NCBI RefSeq assembly: GCF_030867095.1
Contig: NC_081824.1
Span: forward strand, 351,018,203 to 351,082,202
Source: Alligator mississippiensis
Taxonomy: Eukaryota; Chordata; Crocodylia; Alligatoridae
Reading direction: 5' to 3'
DNA length: 64,000 nt
In this document: positions 1 through 11,259 of the stretch, piece after piece
How positions within the stretch are numbered: the first letter of the stretch is position 1
Layout: the number at the start of each line of letters is the position of its first letter
Notes under the pieces: generated by a model
Told to the model about the DNA's origin: nothing
Seen by the model: only the letters and a program-made list of their open reading frames with translations
Databases searched by the model: none
Translations under genes and position numbers: made by a program

Positions 1-1032
1 CAACAGTAACTCTGAATGTCCTAAAAACTTTTCATGTTTTTATGCTGGCAAGTGCCAGCAGCCCAGTGTTTTAGAAGCATGTACCTGTTTTCCTTGTCTT
101 TCGTATCTTTTGCAATCATTCTCTTGTCTTCAAAGCAAAAGATCTGGAAGGCTATCAAGAAAAAGACAGCTGATTAAGTGATTTATTTATGAGATTCATA
201 GTTAGGTGGAGAGGCACAGAGAAGTTGGAAAGCTGTGGACTGAAGTCGGTAATGGGTCCTGACACAGTTCACAAATGATAATGCAAACCAGACAAAACTA
301 TGCAGAGGAGGGCAACAACTTAGCAAACTTTTAGCACAAAATTGTTTATAGGGAGCCATTGGTCTCTTTTCACCTTGCAAAAATAATCACTGTCCCCTCT
401 ACTTTATAATTTTTATTTTTTTACCAGAGCTACTGTTACCAAGGTGAACTGCCCTTGCAGTGAAGTGTTGGCAGCATGATGCAGTCTGTAGCTTTCCAAA
501 GCCAAAGAGATTGCGCTCGTTCCATCCAAACTTGGACTGAGCCAGCTCCACTTGGGTGGCTTTGACACGTTGGCTCTGAGGCAGCTTGCATTGGCTGCTA
601 GCCCGGAAACATAAATACATACACTAAAGATGTGCCACTAACTAAATACCCATTACCCATTTCTAGCATGCAGTGGCCAAATTAATGGGAGATGTCATGA
701 TTCAAGTGACATCAGTGTTTTCAGTGTTGCTGAAAATATAATAGTTAAACTTTATAGGTGAACAAATAATATCCCACCCAAGACTTCAAAGACAGATATT
801 CCTAACTGTGTGAGGTGCTGAGCACTAAAGTTAGTACGTGTGCTGAGGGCCCCTAGCAGATGTTCAGTTAAAGGTACCAGTGGGATCTGAACCATGATCC
901 CAACAATCGTGCCTCTAGCAATGCTGTATGTGCATGGCAGAAGCCATGACTGTGGCTCTTGGCTTGAATGTGCTCACATGGCTGGGAGTCCCAGTCAGCT
1001 GATTGAGTTAATGCATATTGGAGACCTTAGGG
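1..1032. other. Unannotated AT-rich intergenic DNA
   Basis: No gene, exon or recognisable repeat could be supported here. Only short, low-value open frames occur on either strand. Confidence 0.6.
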
Positions 1033-1217
1033 CTGGCCACACATTCAATTTATGGTGTGATGGGAACCAGCCGCAAAGTTATTACATATTTTTTGTTTAA
1101 TAACTTTGTGGCTTATTCCCTATTTTATGGTGCCATTAATTGAATGAATCTGTTGCTAAGTTACTACTTAAGACATAATTATCTGGTTAATCATGTCTTA
1201 AGTGTAATGTGTGCCAG
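1033..1217. mobile_element. MITE-like element with nested hairpins
   Basis: The ends CTGGCCACACATT and AATGTGTGCCAG form imperfect terminal inverted repeats. Inside are two further hairpins. Arms 1070-1083 and 1099-1112 (GCCGCAAAGTTATT against AATAACTTTGTGGC) match at 13 of 14 positions. Arms 1166-1181 and 1188-1203 (ACTTAAGACATAATTA) match at 15 of 16. No coding sequence is present. A non-autonomous DNA transposon is the likely identity; target duplication was not resolved. Confidence 0.55.
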
Positions 1218-2555
1218 GTGCTGAGAACACAGCAGGAATCAGCCCTTAGTTGACTTAGGCACAAACCATTGCTACCACTAGCAATAAATATTTGCAGGTT
1301 ACCTGGCTATTCCCTCACAGAGCATAATTGTCAGGTACACCCCTCACTAGAAAAGAAGTTGAAACAGGAACCTGGTAGATATTTTATGATAGGACAAATA
1401 GCAAAGTTGAGTAAATGTACCTAGAACTTTAAACTCAGAAATTAAGAAACAGACACTCTCACACAGTTATATCTGAGCAAATACAGGGGCAATTTCAGGC
1501 TTAGTTTTACACTGAAATGTTGGGTTCCTTTGAAGAGGAAACTCCAAGCAGCATAAACCCAGGAAAAAACAACACTGAATGAGAAAGGCTTTGCGTATGA
1601 AACTCAGAACTAATGTGGTAGTTTTTCACCCAGCCCTTCAGTTCAGCTACTTTGTGATCCATCGAATCCTCATCTTCAGATTCTTGTATCTCACTAAAAA
1701 GCAAACCCATATCCAAATACTCAATAGGGTTGTAAGTTTTCTATAGTTTTGGAACTGTTCTATTTTGGGTGAACTTTATGAAGTTTCAGAATGGAAAAAA
1801 GAAAATTGTGGAAGGGGAAGCGCCTCTAAACTAAAAAGTATCTAGCTAAATGACACTTCTTGAAAAATCTCCTGCAATTACTGTGTCTTTGTGAAATGCT
1901 TATTTTAAGTCAATGAACCAAATTTCAAAGCTGGGATGGAGATTCCAATTTGCCTCATCCAATTCCAGCAATGTTCGGGCCAGGGTTTTAAATCTGGCCC
2001 ATATTCAACTATTCATCTTCAAAAGTAAAAATAAAAACAAAAACGGTAGAAGTAAAAGAACTCCAAAAGTGCTTTAAAATAGCTTGAATATGACTTAAAT
2101 CCAACAAAAGCATGCAGTTTTTAGAGTTAAAGAACATACTTTATCCTTAATTCGGCTGCTAACATTATAACCCACAAAATGCGCTGCTATTTGCACCACA
2201 GTCCTACATGACTGTTCTGGACTCTGCCCAGAGATGGATCCAGGTTTCCACGGGTGGAGGCAGGGGCCAATATTTCATGTATTCAATGTTTGCTTTGAAG
2301 CCAAGTTTGAGAGAGAGCAAGAGAGAGTGAGAGAGAGAAGATATTTTGAGGTTTCACAGGACATGCAGCCATGTCCTTCCTTCTCCTTCTCTGCTGTATT
2401 CAGTTTTGCCTCTAAGCGCTTGTGAAGACCCTTTCAAGATAACATTATATTGTAACTGAGGCATTAAAGTTTGCCCACAGCTTGATGCCTGCTATGAACA
2501 GCAGAACAACATCCACTGCCCTAAAACTTACCTTTCCAACCTATCTGACCTGGAG
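1218..2555. other. Unannotated intergenic DNA
   Basis: AT-rich DNA with a short GAGAGAGA-rich patch near 2306-2340. No coding or repeat signature that I recognise. Confidence 0.55.
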
Positions 2556-3178
2556 TTGGATGAGCCAAGTGCGCCATTATAGCAAAAAAGGCTAACAGCA
2601 TACTGGGCTACATTAGTAGGAGCATTACCAGCAGATCGAGGGAAGTGACTGTTCTGCACTGGTGAGGCCACATGTGAAGTACTGTGTCCAGTTTTGGAGC
2701 CCCCACTACAGAAAGCATGTGGATAAATTGGAGAGAGTCCAAAAATGGTGAGGGGGCTGGGAAGCATGACTTCTGATGAGAGGCTGAGGGAACTGGGCTT
2801 ATTTAGTCTGGAGAAGGGAAGACTGAGAGGGGATTTAATAGCAGCCTCCAAATACCTGAAGGGGGGGTTCAAAGAGAATGGAGCTAGAGTGGTCTCAGTG
2901 GCGGCAGATGACAGAACAAGGAGCAATGGTCTCAAGTTGAAGCAGGGAAAGTTTAGATTAGATATTAGGAAAATTTTCTCACTAGAAGGGCAGTAAAGTA
3001 CTGGAACAGGTTACCTACAGGGGTGGTGGGATCTCCATCCTTGGAGGTTTTTAAGACTTGACTAGACAATGCCTTGGCTGGGATGATCTAGTTGAGGATG
3101 GTTCTGCTTTGAGCAGGGGGTTGGACTAGATGACCTCCTGGAGTCCCTTCCAAACCTCATTTTCGATGATTCTATGAA
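2556..3178 (+). mobile_element. CR1 LINE 3' fragment
   Basis: The stretch encodes degraded C-terminal CR1 ORF2 text: [29 protein letters not shown] words appear, then the frame at 2745-2996 reads [25 protein letters not shown]. It continues into the typical CR1 3' untranslated region (GGACTAGATGACCTCCTGGAG) and ends with ATTCTATGA-type octamers, the CR1 3' hallmark. It is 5' truncated, as most CR1 copies are, and carries frameshifts. It is older than the 25.8-kb copy judging by divergence. Confidence 0.9.
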
Positions 3179-3961
3179 TGAAAGGAAGCTACATGGTCCC
3201 ACTTTTGTTTTTTTTCTAATATAACAATCATTGGGGCTTCCTCCTTTCAGAGCTTCACAGGATTCTCATAAGGTAAGCGAGTCTGTCTTGCAGTGGTAAA
3301 ATGGGGTACATGCACATGGCTCAAATTTTTAGCAAGACTGCAGCTAGACACTGTATTTTGCTTTCTTTCATGCATATGCTCTCTTTTACTTGAAGCAGTG
3401 TCTCATCCTACAGGCTTTCTGGCCACTGTGGCATGAAAGATTTATCACAAAGCAGAAACACCCTTTGTGTCAGTGGGGTTGCTTATGCATATGTGCACAT
3501 GTATTCTATGGACCAAGATAACTACAGTCAATATTAATACCCAGAAGTATTTCCCCATGGCCGTGCCCGTGAGTGGTATTAACTACAGCAGTTCTATCTT
3601 TTGTGGGCTCCACCCCTTCTAATGAGTCCTTCAATGACCCATAGAGAGTTTGTTGTACAAGACTATTTGTATACTGTCTTCTGGATGGTAGATAGATCAC
3701 TAGCATCACAGTGGGTTATGGTAATGTGAAAGAATTGCATCATATAATAAACTTTATTTAATTCTCTAAGATTCTCTCTCTCAGACTCTGAATAGTGTTC
3801 TTAAATTACACATATTTAACAACATATTAATTAAACAAGAAGATGGGACTGGAGTAAATTGCATTACTGGGTAATTGCTGCACAGTTGTATGTGGTCTAG
3901 AGTTATAGCCCAGATTTTTAAAAATCTGCTTTAGAAGCACAAGTATGCCATTTCTCTAGAG
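3179..3961. other. Unannotated intergenic DNA
   Basis: AT-rich DNA without a recognisable gene or element. Confidence 0.55.
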
Positions 3962-4273
3962 CAGTGGTTCTCAACCTTTTTAGATTCAAGGTACCCCTCA
4001 TCAGACTCGAGGCACCCCTTGGAAATTGCAAGCTTTTAATTTTCACTTGCTTTTTGACCATGGAAAAATAATAGGGTGATTTTTCTGTTGCAAAGAACTT
4101 GATGGAAGGTCAAATGCTTTTAACACTACAGATTCTTATTTGAAGTCTCTGGGTTTATCTTGTGAATTGTGTTTGTACACGTAACAGCACTAAGATTGTT
4201 AGCACTATGCAGCTCCATAGAAAGGATCTCTAGAGACTCCAGAGTGCCATCACACCCTGGTTGAGAATCACTG
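3962..4273. mobile_element. Non-autonomous hAT element (CAGTGGTTCTCAACC type)
   Basis: The element begins CAGTGGTTCTCAACC and ends GGTTGAGAATCACTG, near-perfect terminal inverted repeats of the widespread vertebrate hAT class. It is 312 bp with no transposase. Flanks CTCTAGAG and TCCTAGAA are compatible with a decayed 8-bp target duplication (5 of 8 identical). Confidence 0.85.
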
Positions 4274-4917
4274 TCCTAGAAATTAACTAGAAAAACTACT
4301 CCTAACTGGTCTTCCATCTTTTAATGTCTTACATATGTGAAAATATGTACATTTCTATCATGAAGTCTAAATACAACGTGCAGTTTTTCAATAACATAAG
4401 TAGACCATTTTAACATTACATGAGTGGATAGAAATGATAAATACTGTTATTATAATTGTACAATTCCATGTGCATAAATCATTGCTTGGCTCACAAGAAC
4501 ACTTTAAACATTTAAATACAACATTCATACAATTAATTATATTTGAATATTCATAGATGCATGTGATTTAATGTTGTGTGTTGTGCTAAAGAGTTTAGAG
4601 TTAAAGTTCCTTCATTGGTGGTCAGAGGGTTTGTTTGGGATGAGCCTGGAGTTGCCCCACTGGTGAACTTCCAGCTCTGTAGTGTATCAGTGGACTCAGG
4701 TGAGTAGGCTGTGCTCAGCACTGTCCTTGCTGGGACCCACCTCTGCAGCATTGCAGACAAGCCTAGAGTTGTTTAAAGAAGGGACGTACCTTTTGTGAAA
4801 AATTCTGAAATTGAGAACTTTTATCAGCATTATTAAGAGTATTTAATACAGTTTTTTTGTAATTCCTGCAAAATTTTAAAACAGGATCTTTGAAGTATGA
4901 ATGCAATAATAAAGTCT
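4274..4917. other. Unannotated AT-rich DNA
   Basis: No gene or element recognised. It leads into the GC-rich block that starts near 4925. Confidence 0.5.
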
Positions 4918-4924
4918 TTATAAG

Positions 4925-6020
4925 ATGAGAGGGTGGGTGGCTGGGGAGGATTGGTGCATGTATGGAGGGGGAAGTTGTCTGGGGTGCATGAGGGGGTGTG
5001 GGGTGTGCCTGGGGGGGTTTTGGTGCCCACAGTCCCTGCCACCAGTGGCTGCACCAGGCCATGAGGCCTCAGGGTGCTCAGGGCCCATGGCAGGCAGTGC
5101 CCCTGCCACCCCTGGCCTCAGGGCACTGGCGCGAGCCCCATGGTCCCACCCTCCACCGCTCCCTCTTCTCCCTCCTCCCCTACATCTGCCACTGCTGCCC
5201 TTTTCCTGCCACTTCCCTACCTTCCTGCTTGCTGCCGCTTCCCTGCCTGCCGCTTCGACACCACGTGCTTCCCGACTGCATGGCAGGGAATGCAGGACGC
5301 AGCAGGAGCCAGCCTGACCTGGCCTGGCTGGCATTCCATAGAGCCAGCTGGGAATCGTGGGGGCCAGGAAAGCTCCTGCTGCCTCCTGTGGTCCCTGCAA
5401 TACAGCTGGGAACCACATAGTGCTGGAGTAGCCAACAGGTTGGGGGCGGGGTAAGGAGAAGCCGCGGTGGTGGTGGGGAAGTGGCAGTGGCAGCAGTAGC
5501 AGGAAGGGGGGGAAGTGACAGTGAGCAGGAGCACGGAGCCCACATGGGTGCCCCTGGGTTAGGGCTGGTGGGGACCCAGGGTGGGGCAGCAGGAGTGCAG
5601 GGCCTAGGCTGGCAGGGGCTCTATGGAGCCGGACCGGCTCCCCTCTCTCCCTGCTGGTGCAACCCAGCCTGGCTCCATAGACCTCCTGCCAGCCTGAGCC
5701 CCATGCTCCTTCCACCCCACCCCTAGGGTATTGGCTTGGGCTCTGGACTCCTACCCACTGCCATTGCCCACCCCACTTGCCACTGCTGCCCCTGCCATTT
5801 CCTCACTTTCCCACCTGCCGCCACTGCTTCTCTCCACCCCTCTGCTTGCCCACCTGCTGCTCTGGCACCACGTGGTTCCCAGCTGTATTGCTGGGACCAC
5901 AGGATGCAGCGGGAGAAGGCCCAGCTCTGAGGACTGGGGCAATTGCAATCAGTCCTCCCCTCCCCGCCATTCTTAGCTGAGTTCCACTGCCAGAGGGAGG
6001 GAGGGCGGGGGAACAGCCCC
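4925..6020. repeat. GC-rich composite repeat with inverted and direct modules
   Basis: The GC content is sharply higher than in the flanks. A module containing CACCACGTGCTTCCCGACTG (near 5260) recurs directly near 5866 (CACCACGTGGTTCCCAGCTG). It also recurs in inverted orientation near 5395-5445 (CAGCTGGGAACCACATAGTG). Tracts of CCACTGCTGCCCCTGCC flank each module. The end near 6013 reads AGGGTTGCCAGACC, like the terminal sequence of the hAT copy at 43360. A non-autonomous transposon internal region is likely. The many overlapping Pro/Ala/Gly-rich frames are compositional. Confidence 0.6.
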
Positions 6021-6042
6021 AGGGTTGCCAGACCAGAAGCCT

Positions 6043-7597
6043 CTTTTATAGATTCATAGATGTTAGGGTCAGAAGGGACCTCAATAGATCATCGAGTCCG
6101 ACCCCCTGCATTGGCAGGAAAGAGTGCTGGGTCTAGATGACCCCAGCTAGATGCTTATCTAACTTCCTCTTGAAGACCCCCAGGGTAGAGGAGAGCACCA
6201 CCTCCCTTGGGAGCCCGTTCCAGACCTTGGCCACTCAAACTGTGAAGAAGTTCTTCCTAATGTCCAATCTAAGTCTGCTCTCTGCTAGCTTGTGGCCATT
6301 GTTTCTTGTAACCCCCGGGGGCGCCTTGGTGAATAAAAACTCACCAATTCCGTTCTGTGTCCCCGTGATGAACTTATAGGCAGCCACAAGGTCGCCTCTC
6401 AACCTTCTCTTGCGGAGGCTGAAAAGATCCAGTTTCTCTAGTCTCTCCTCATAGGGCTTGGTCTGCAGGCCCTTGACCATACGAGTGGCCCTTCTCTGGA
6501 CCCTCTCCAGGTTATCCGCATCCCTCTTGAAGTGCGGTGCCCAGAATTGCACGCAGTACTCCAACTGCGGTCTGACCAGCACCCGATAGAGGGGAAGTAT
6601 CACCTCCTTGGATCTATTCGTCATGCATCTGCTGATGCACGATTAAGTGCCATTGGCTTTTCTGATGGCTTCGTCACACTGCCGACTCATGTTCATCTTG
6701 GAGTCTACTAGGACTCCAAGATCCCTTTCTGCTTCCGTGCCACCCAGCAGGTCATTCCCTAGGCTGTAGGTGTGCTGGACATTTTTCCTCCCTAGGTGCA
6801 GCACTTTGCATTTCTCCTTGTTGAACTGCATTCTGTTGTTTTCCGCCCACTTGTCCAACCTGTCCAGGTCTGTTTGCAGCTGTTCCCTGCCCTCCGGCGT
6901 GTCCACTTCTCACCATAGCTTTGTGTCATCTGCAAACTTGGACAGAGTACATTTCACTCCCTCATCCAAGTTGCTGATGAAGACATTAAAGAGTATCGGT
7001 CCAAGGACCGAGCCCTGCGGGACCCCACTGCCCGCACCCTTCCAGGTCGAAACTGACCCATCCACCACGACTCTCTGGGTGTGACCCTCTAGCCAATTCG
7101 CCACCCACCGGACTGTGTAGTCATCCACATCACAGCCTCTTAACTTGTTCACCAGTATGGGGTGGGATACCGTATCGAAGGCCTTCCTGAAGTCTAAGTA
7201 TACGACATCCACCCCTCCTCCTGTGTCCAGGCGTTTCGTAACCTGGTCATAAAAAGAGACTAGATTAGTCAGGCACGATCTGCCTGCTACAAACCCGTGC
7301 TGGTTTCCCCTCAGCATAATTTGTCCTGCCGGGCTCTCGCAAATGTGAGCCTTGATAATTTTTTCAAAGACTTTGCCAAGGATGGAGGTGAGACTGACTG
7401 GCCTGTAGTTGCCTGGGTCCTCCTTCCTCCCCTTCTTGAAAATGGGGACCACATTGGCCCTTTTCCAGTCCTCCGGGACTTGGCCCGTGCGCCGCGAGTG
7501 TTCAAATATTCCCGCCAGTGGCTCTGCAATGATGTCGGCCAGTGCCTTCAGCACCCTCGGTTGGAGCTCATCCGGGCCTGCCGACTTAAAGCATCCT
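6043..7597 (-). mobile_element. CR1 LINE, 5'-truncated, young copy
   Basis: Read on the minus strand, this contains the RT core and C-terminus of CR1 ORF2, followed by the CR1 3' untranslated end at the left edge (CTATGAATCTATAAAAG in minus sense). Similarity to the + strand copy at 25.8-29.1 kb stays high until [19 protein letters not shown] near 7597, where the copy is truncated at its 5' side. High identity to that copy implies both belong to a recently active subfamily. Confidence 0.95.
6235..7597 (-). pseudogene. CR1 ORF2 reverse transcriptase pseudogene
   Basis: A single minus-strand frame carries the non-LTR reverse transcriptase motifs: [39 protein letters not shown] and the catalytic FADD (codons at about 6924-6935), then the CR1 C-terminal domain ending in RKNFFTV and a natural stop. 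Two nonsense codons break it: TGA at 6910-6912, where the sister copy has GGA (W-G-E), and TAA at 6643-6645, where the sister copy has TTA. The endonuclease domain is missing through 5' truncation, so it cannot be functional. Confidence 0.93.
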
Positions 7598-9500
7598 GCA
7601 CCGACTTTTAGGCAGAGGCTTCTGGTTGGGGGTGGGACTGGATGGGCCTTGCTGCTGTGGCTGCTGGGTCCTGCCACCCCTAAGTCCTGCTGTTGCCCCC
7701 CTGGGTCCTGCTGCTGCTAGCACCTTGTCATCTTTGACAGGCAGCCAGTGGCAAATAATTAATTGTGTGAATTTTTATGGGCTCTGCAGACCAGATAGAA
7801 TGGCCTGGCAGGCTGGACTTGGTCCATGGGCAGTATTTTGCCTGCCCATGACCTAAGGGGATGAGGAGGTTCCTGGGTACCTAGCATGGGGTCCAGAGCC
7901 CTGAGAAGGGGGCTGAGTGCCTGGGCCTGTTAAGAGGCCAGATGAACCCAGAGAGAGAGGGGATGAGTGCACAGGGACCTAGTGAAAGGCCTGGTGAGCC
8001 CCAGGAGAGGGGCAGAGTCTGTGGGCCTATTGAGGGACCAGGTGAGTCCTGAGAGAGGGGCTGAGTGTTAAGGAAGACCTCTGAAGGGCTTAGGGTGAGC
8101 CCAGAGATCTGTGGAGGGTCCCTGAAAGGGTGCACCCACAAAGACGAGAGGGCTGAGAGCTGGTGGACTGACTTTGGGAATCTCAACTGGCCTGTGCAGG
8201 GTCAGGGCCCAGGAAGGGCTGAAGGGTGAAACAGGCCATTGCAGAGACCGCCAGAGCCAGGAGACCCTGGAGTTCTCAACTGGCCTGAGGTGGGGCCAGG
8301 TCCTAGGAGAGGCCAAAGGTCCTTGTGTGGCCACAGCCAAGAAAAGAGGTCAAGGGGCATGCAGCCTGGGATGATGATGGCTGGTGCTAGGCCATCTGAG
8401 GAGGAAGGATCAAGGAAAGGGGTCCAAAAGTGAGCTGGGGGCCAGAAATGGAGGGCTTGGATGGGAGATGGAGCCAGGGTCAGGAGGCCTGGTGGTTAGC
8501 AGCCGAGGAGGGGCATAGGACATCTAGGGGGACCCCAGAGAGGGACAAGTAAGATTAGGTAGGCCTGAAGACCAGTTCTGGGTAAGACCTGAAACTGCAC
8601 CCTACTGGGGCTGGTTTAGCATGGTGGGGCTTCCTGCGGCGGGGCAGCCTCCATGAAATACCACTCATGGGCTACCCCAGGGAAAGAGGAGGATGGGGCA
8701 CCGGAAAGCCTCAGCTCCCACTGCCTCGTGGGTTACCCTGTGGAGGGGGAAGTTTAGGGGAGTGCACCCTGACAGAAAGGCTCTTGGGCCCATGTGAGCT
8801 CAGAGGCCCAGCGCAGGGCCAGGGAAGACTAGGACCATGTGGGTCCAGAGGCCCAGTGAGAGGTCAAAAAACAGAGTGCAGGATAAAACAGGTCCAAGGG
8901 CCTGGATAATGAAGCCCAGTAAGGGGCCTGAGGAATATATTGAGGCCCAGTAAGCGTAGTGGGACCAGAGGGATCAAGTGGCCCAGTGAGGGGCTGGGAA
9001 TAGAGTGCAGGACCAGATTGGTCCGAGGGCCTGGAGAGCGGCTGGGAAAGTAGAGAACTAAAAGGGTCCAGGACCAGGGAACAAAAGGGGCTGGCAGCCT
9101 TGAGAGGTGGCGGGAGGGAGACCCAGGGGCCTAGTAGCCCAGGGAGTGGTTGTGAGAGACCAAGAGGTCTGGGGGCTGGAGGAGAGACCGAGGTCTGGGA
9201 ACCTGAAGGGTCTGGCAGCCCAGGAAGGGGCTGTGTGGAGAGCCTGAGAGGTCTGAGGCTTAGGATGGGGCTGAGGGAGGCTGAGGGGCCAGGAAGCCCA
9301 GAGAGCAGCTGCACCAGCAATTGGTAGAACATCTGTAAGGCACGGTGTAGTGGAGGTACAGAGCTATGCAACTGGCCCATTAGGCTAGGACACAATCTGG
9401 GTGGTCATTGTAATAAGACCAGGGCAACCCCTACACTCTGTATGACAACTAAAATCAAGATGTGGCAGGTGAGAGCTGGGCAGACTGTCCATAGAGCAGG
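7598..9500. repeat. GC-rich degenerate minisatellite / LTR-like block
   Basis: From about 7850 to 9310 the sequence repeats degenerate units of about 55-70 bases around the phrases GGGCCTAGTGAGGGGCC, CAGAGAGAGGGGCTGAGTG and GGTCTGGGGGC. Its right end (GATGTGGCAGGTGAGAGCTG..CAGACTG near 9457) and a segment near 8588 (CTGAAACTGCACCCTACTGG) are matched by the block at 37.6-38.8 kb. Both therefore appear to be copies of one repetitive element, possibly an LTR or retroelement. No protein domain is seen. All open frames are compositional. Confidence 0.6.
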
Positions 9501-11220
9501 GTATCTCAAAAAAATTGTTTTGGGTGCCCAGTGACACATAGCTTCTCTGTTCACATGAAATCTACATGTCAGCAGGAAAGGAAGGAACAGCGCATTCATT
9601 CCGAAGGAGAATGAATGGTTTACTGAGCTGACATTTCTTTGGTTCAGTGATAAAATATGTGCTCTACAGAGCATCAGTGGTAGCAAATAAAACTGCCTGA
9701 TACCAATCTCAAATGTTTTATATTTGCAAAGTTTCTGAAAATACAACACATGATAGGGAAAATCAAGCTGGCCCTGGAAAAATTCGGACGTGATCCTGCT
9801 GATACCCTCTATTTTCACTGAAGCTCAATAGGAGATATTAGCACCACTGGGAGGTGCTTGGTTTCTTGAAAGATCAAGTACGTAATTTCTTGCCTCCATG
9901 GGTACTGTGTGGTAAGAGTCCAACCCAAAGGCCACCAAAGTCAACAGAAAAATTCCTATTGAATCAGACCCCAAATATATGTGTTGCTGTTTCACAATAA
10001 TTTACAGAGAGGTGGGTGAGCAGGGCATGAGCCCCCAGGCACTGCCTAAGCTGAAGAGGCTGAAATATAGCTGGCAGAGGGGGACACTTTACCCTTTCAT
10101 CTCCCATCTCTCCTCTGCACCATGTACCTTACCTGTAACTGTTCCTGCTCCAGCAGCAGGGAGGGCAGAGCAGCAGTGGCCAGAAGTTTGCTGCTTCAGA
10201 GGGGAGATGTAACTTCCTTTTTTGCTGCCCAAAATTGATGCTTAAATGGCTGCTCAACACACGTGCCAGCAGCAAAGCAGGTGACCCCCTCCCCTGCTCC
10301 ACCTCCCCCAGCAGCAGACTTCCAGCTGTTGCCCTTGTACCATGTGCTGCCACTGCCTAGGGCACTGTACTATTTGAGGATAAGTCTACCCTTCATTGTA
10401 CTGATCAGCTCATTCTGCAGTTTATCGTTTCGTACATGATCCTAAATTATGCCTCCTGCATTATTCTGGTGCAGATTAGGCCGGCTTGGATAGTGCTAGG
10501 GGAAACAATGCCACACAATGCTTCCACAATGAGAAACAGGACTGGGGAAACCTAAACAGAGATAAAGATACAGGAACAAATTCAACCAGTACATAAACAG
10601 GGGCTCAACATCCCAACCTACTTCTGCCTCCCCGATAGTGTCAGCACTGATCCAGGCTAGAAAAATGTGCTGTTTTTCAAAGAGCAAAACTAGATTAGCT
10701 CTTTTCTTCAGCAGATTCCCTGACTTACGGGACATGCAAACTTCCCCTTCAGCTTGGGCTTCTGCCCAGTCTGCCTGGTGGATATGCAGCATGATCTTTG
10801 CTGAAGAGCGCTTCGTACCTGCAACCTGCAGCTGTTCCATCCCAGCCAATTTTGTGGTCCATTTAGCAAAATTAACACCAGCAATAGCAGGTTGAGCCCA
10901 GTCACAGTGCCTGGCTTTCAAACTAAACTGCTCCTGGGTTCCTTCTGGTCCCTGTTTGTACTTCAGGGTGTACATCCCTACTAGCCACATGAACAGAGCT
11001 AATATTCTCTTGGGCAGTGCATTTCCACCACACTTGGCAGCAGCAGTCAGTGAGAACATGCCTACTCATGTTGAAATGTGACAAAGGAATCCCCATGTGA
11101 CAAACTGAGATAAGTCAAGTGCTGCCAGAAAGATATATGAACAGTTGCATTACAAAATACATTACAAATCATTAGAAAATACACACACTTACTTATATAT
11201 TAATACATGTATAAAATACA
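9501..11220. other. Unannotated intergenic DNA
   Basis: No recognised gene or repeat. A 187-codon open frame on the minus strand (11059 to 10496) is the longest non-repeat frame here. It has no family I recognise and is treated as a chance or relic frame. Confidence 0.5.

Positions 11221-11221
<1 letters not shown>

Positions 11222-11258
<37 letters not shown>
11222..11258. repeat. (TG)n microsatellite
   Basis: About 17 consecutive TG units with a short ATACACACA tail; simple dinucleotide repeat. Confidence 0.95.

Positions 11259-11259
<1 letters not shown>

Noticed and set aside
4918..5715. 265-codon minus-strand frame
   Set aside because: It overlaps six other Pro/Ala-rich frames in a GC-rich repeat, and its composition explains its length.
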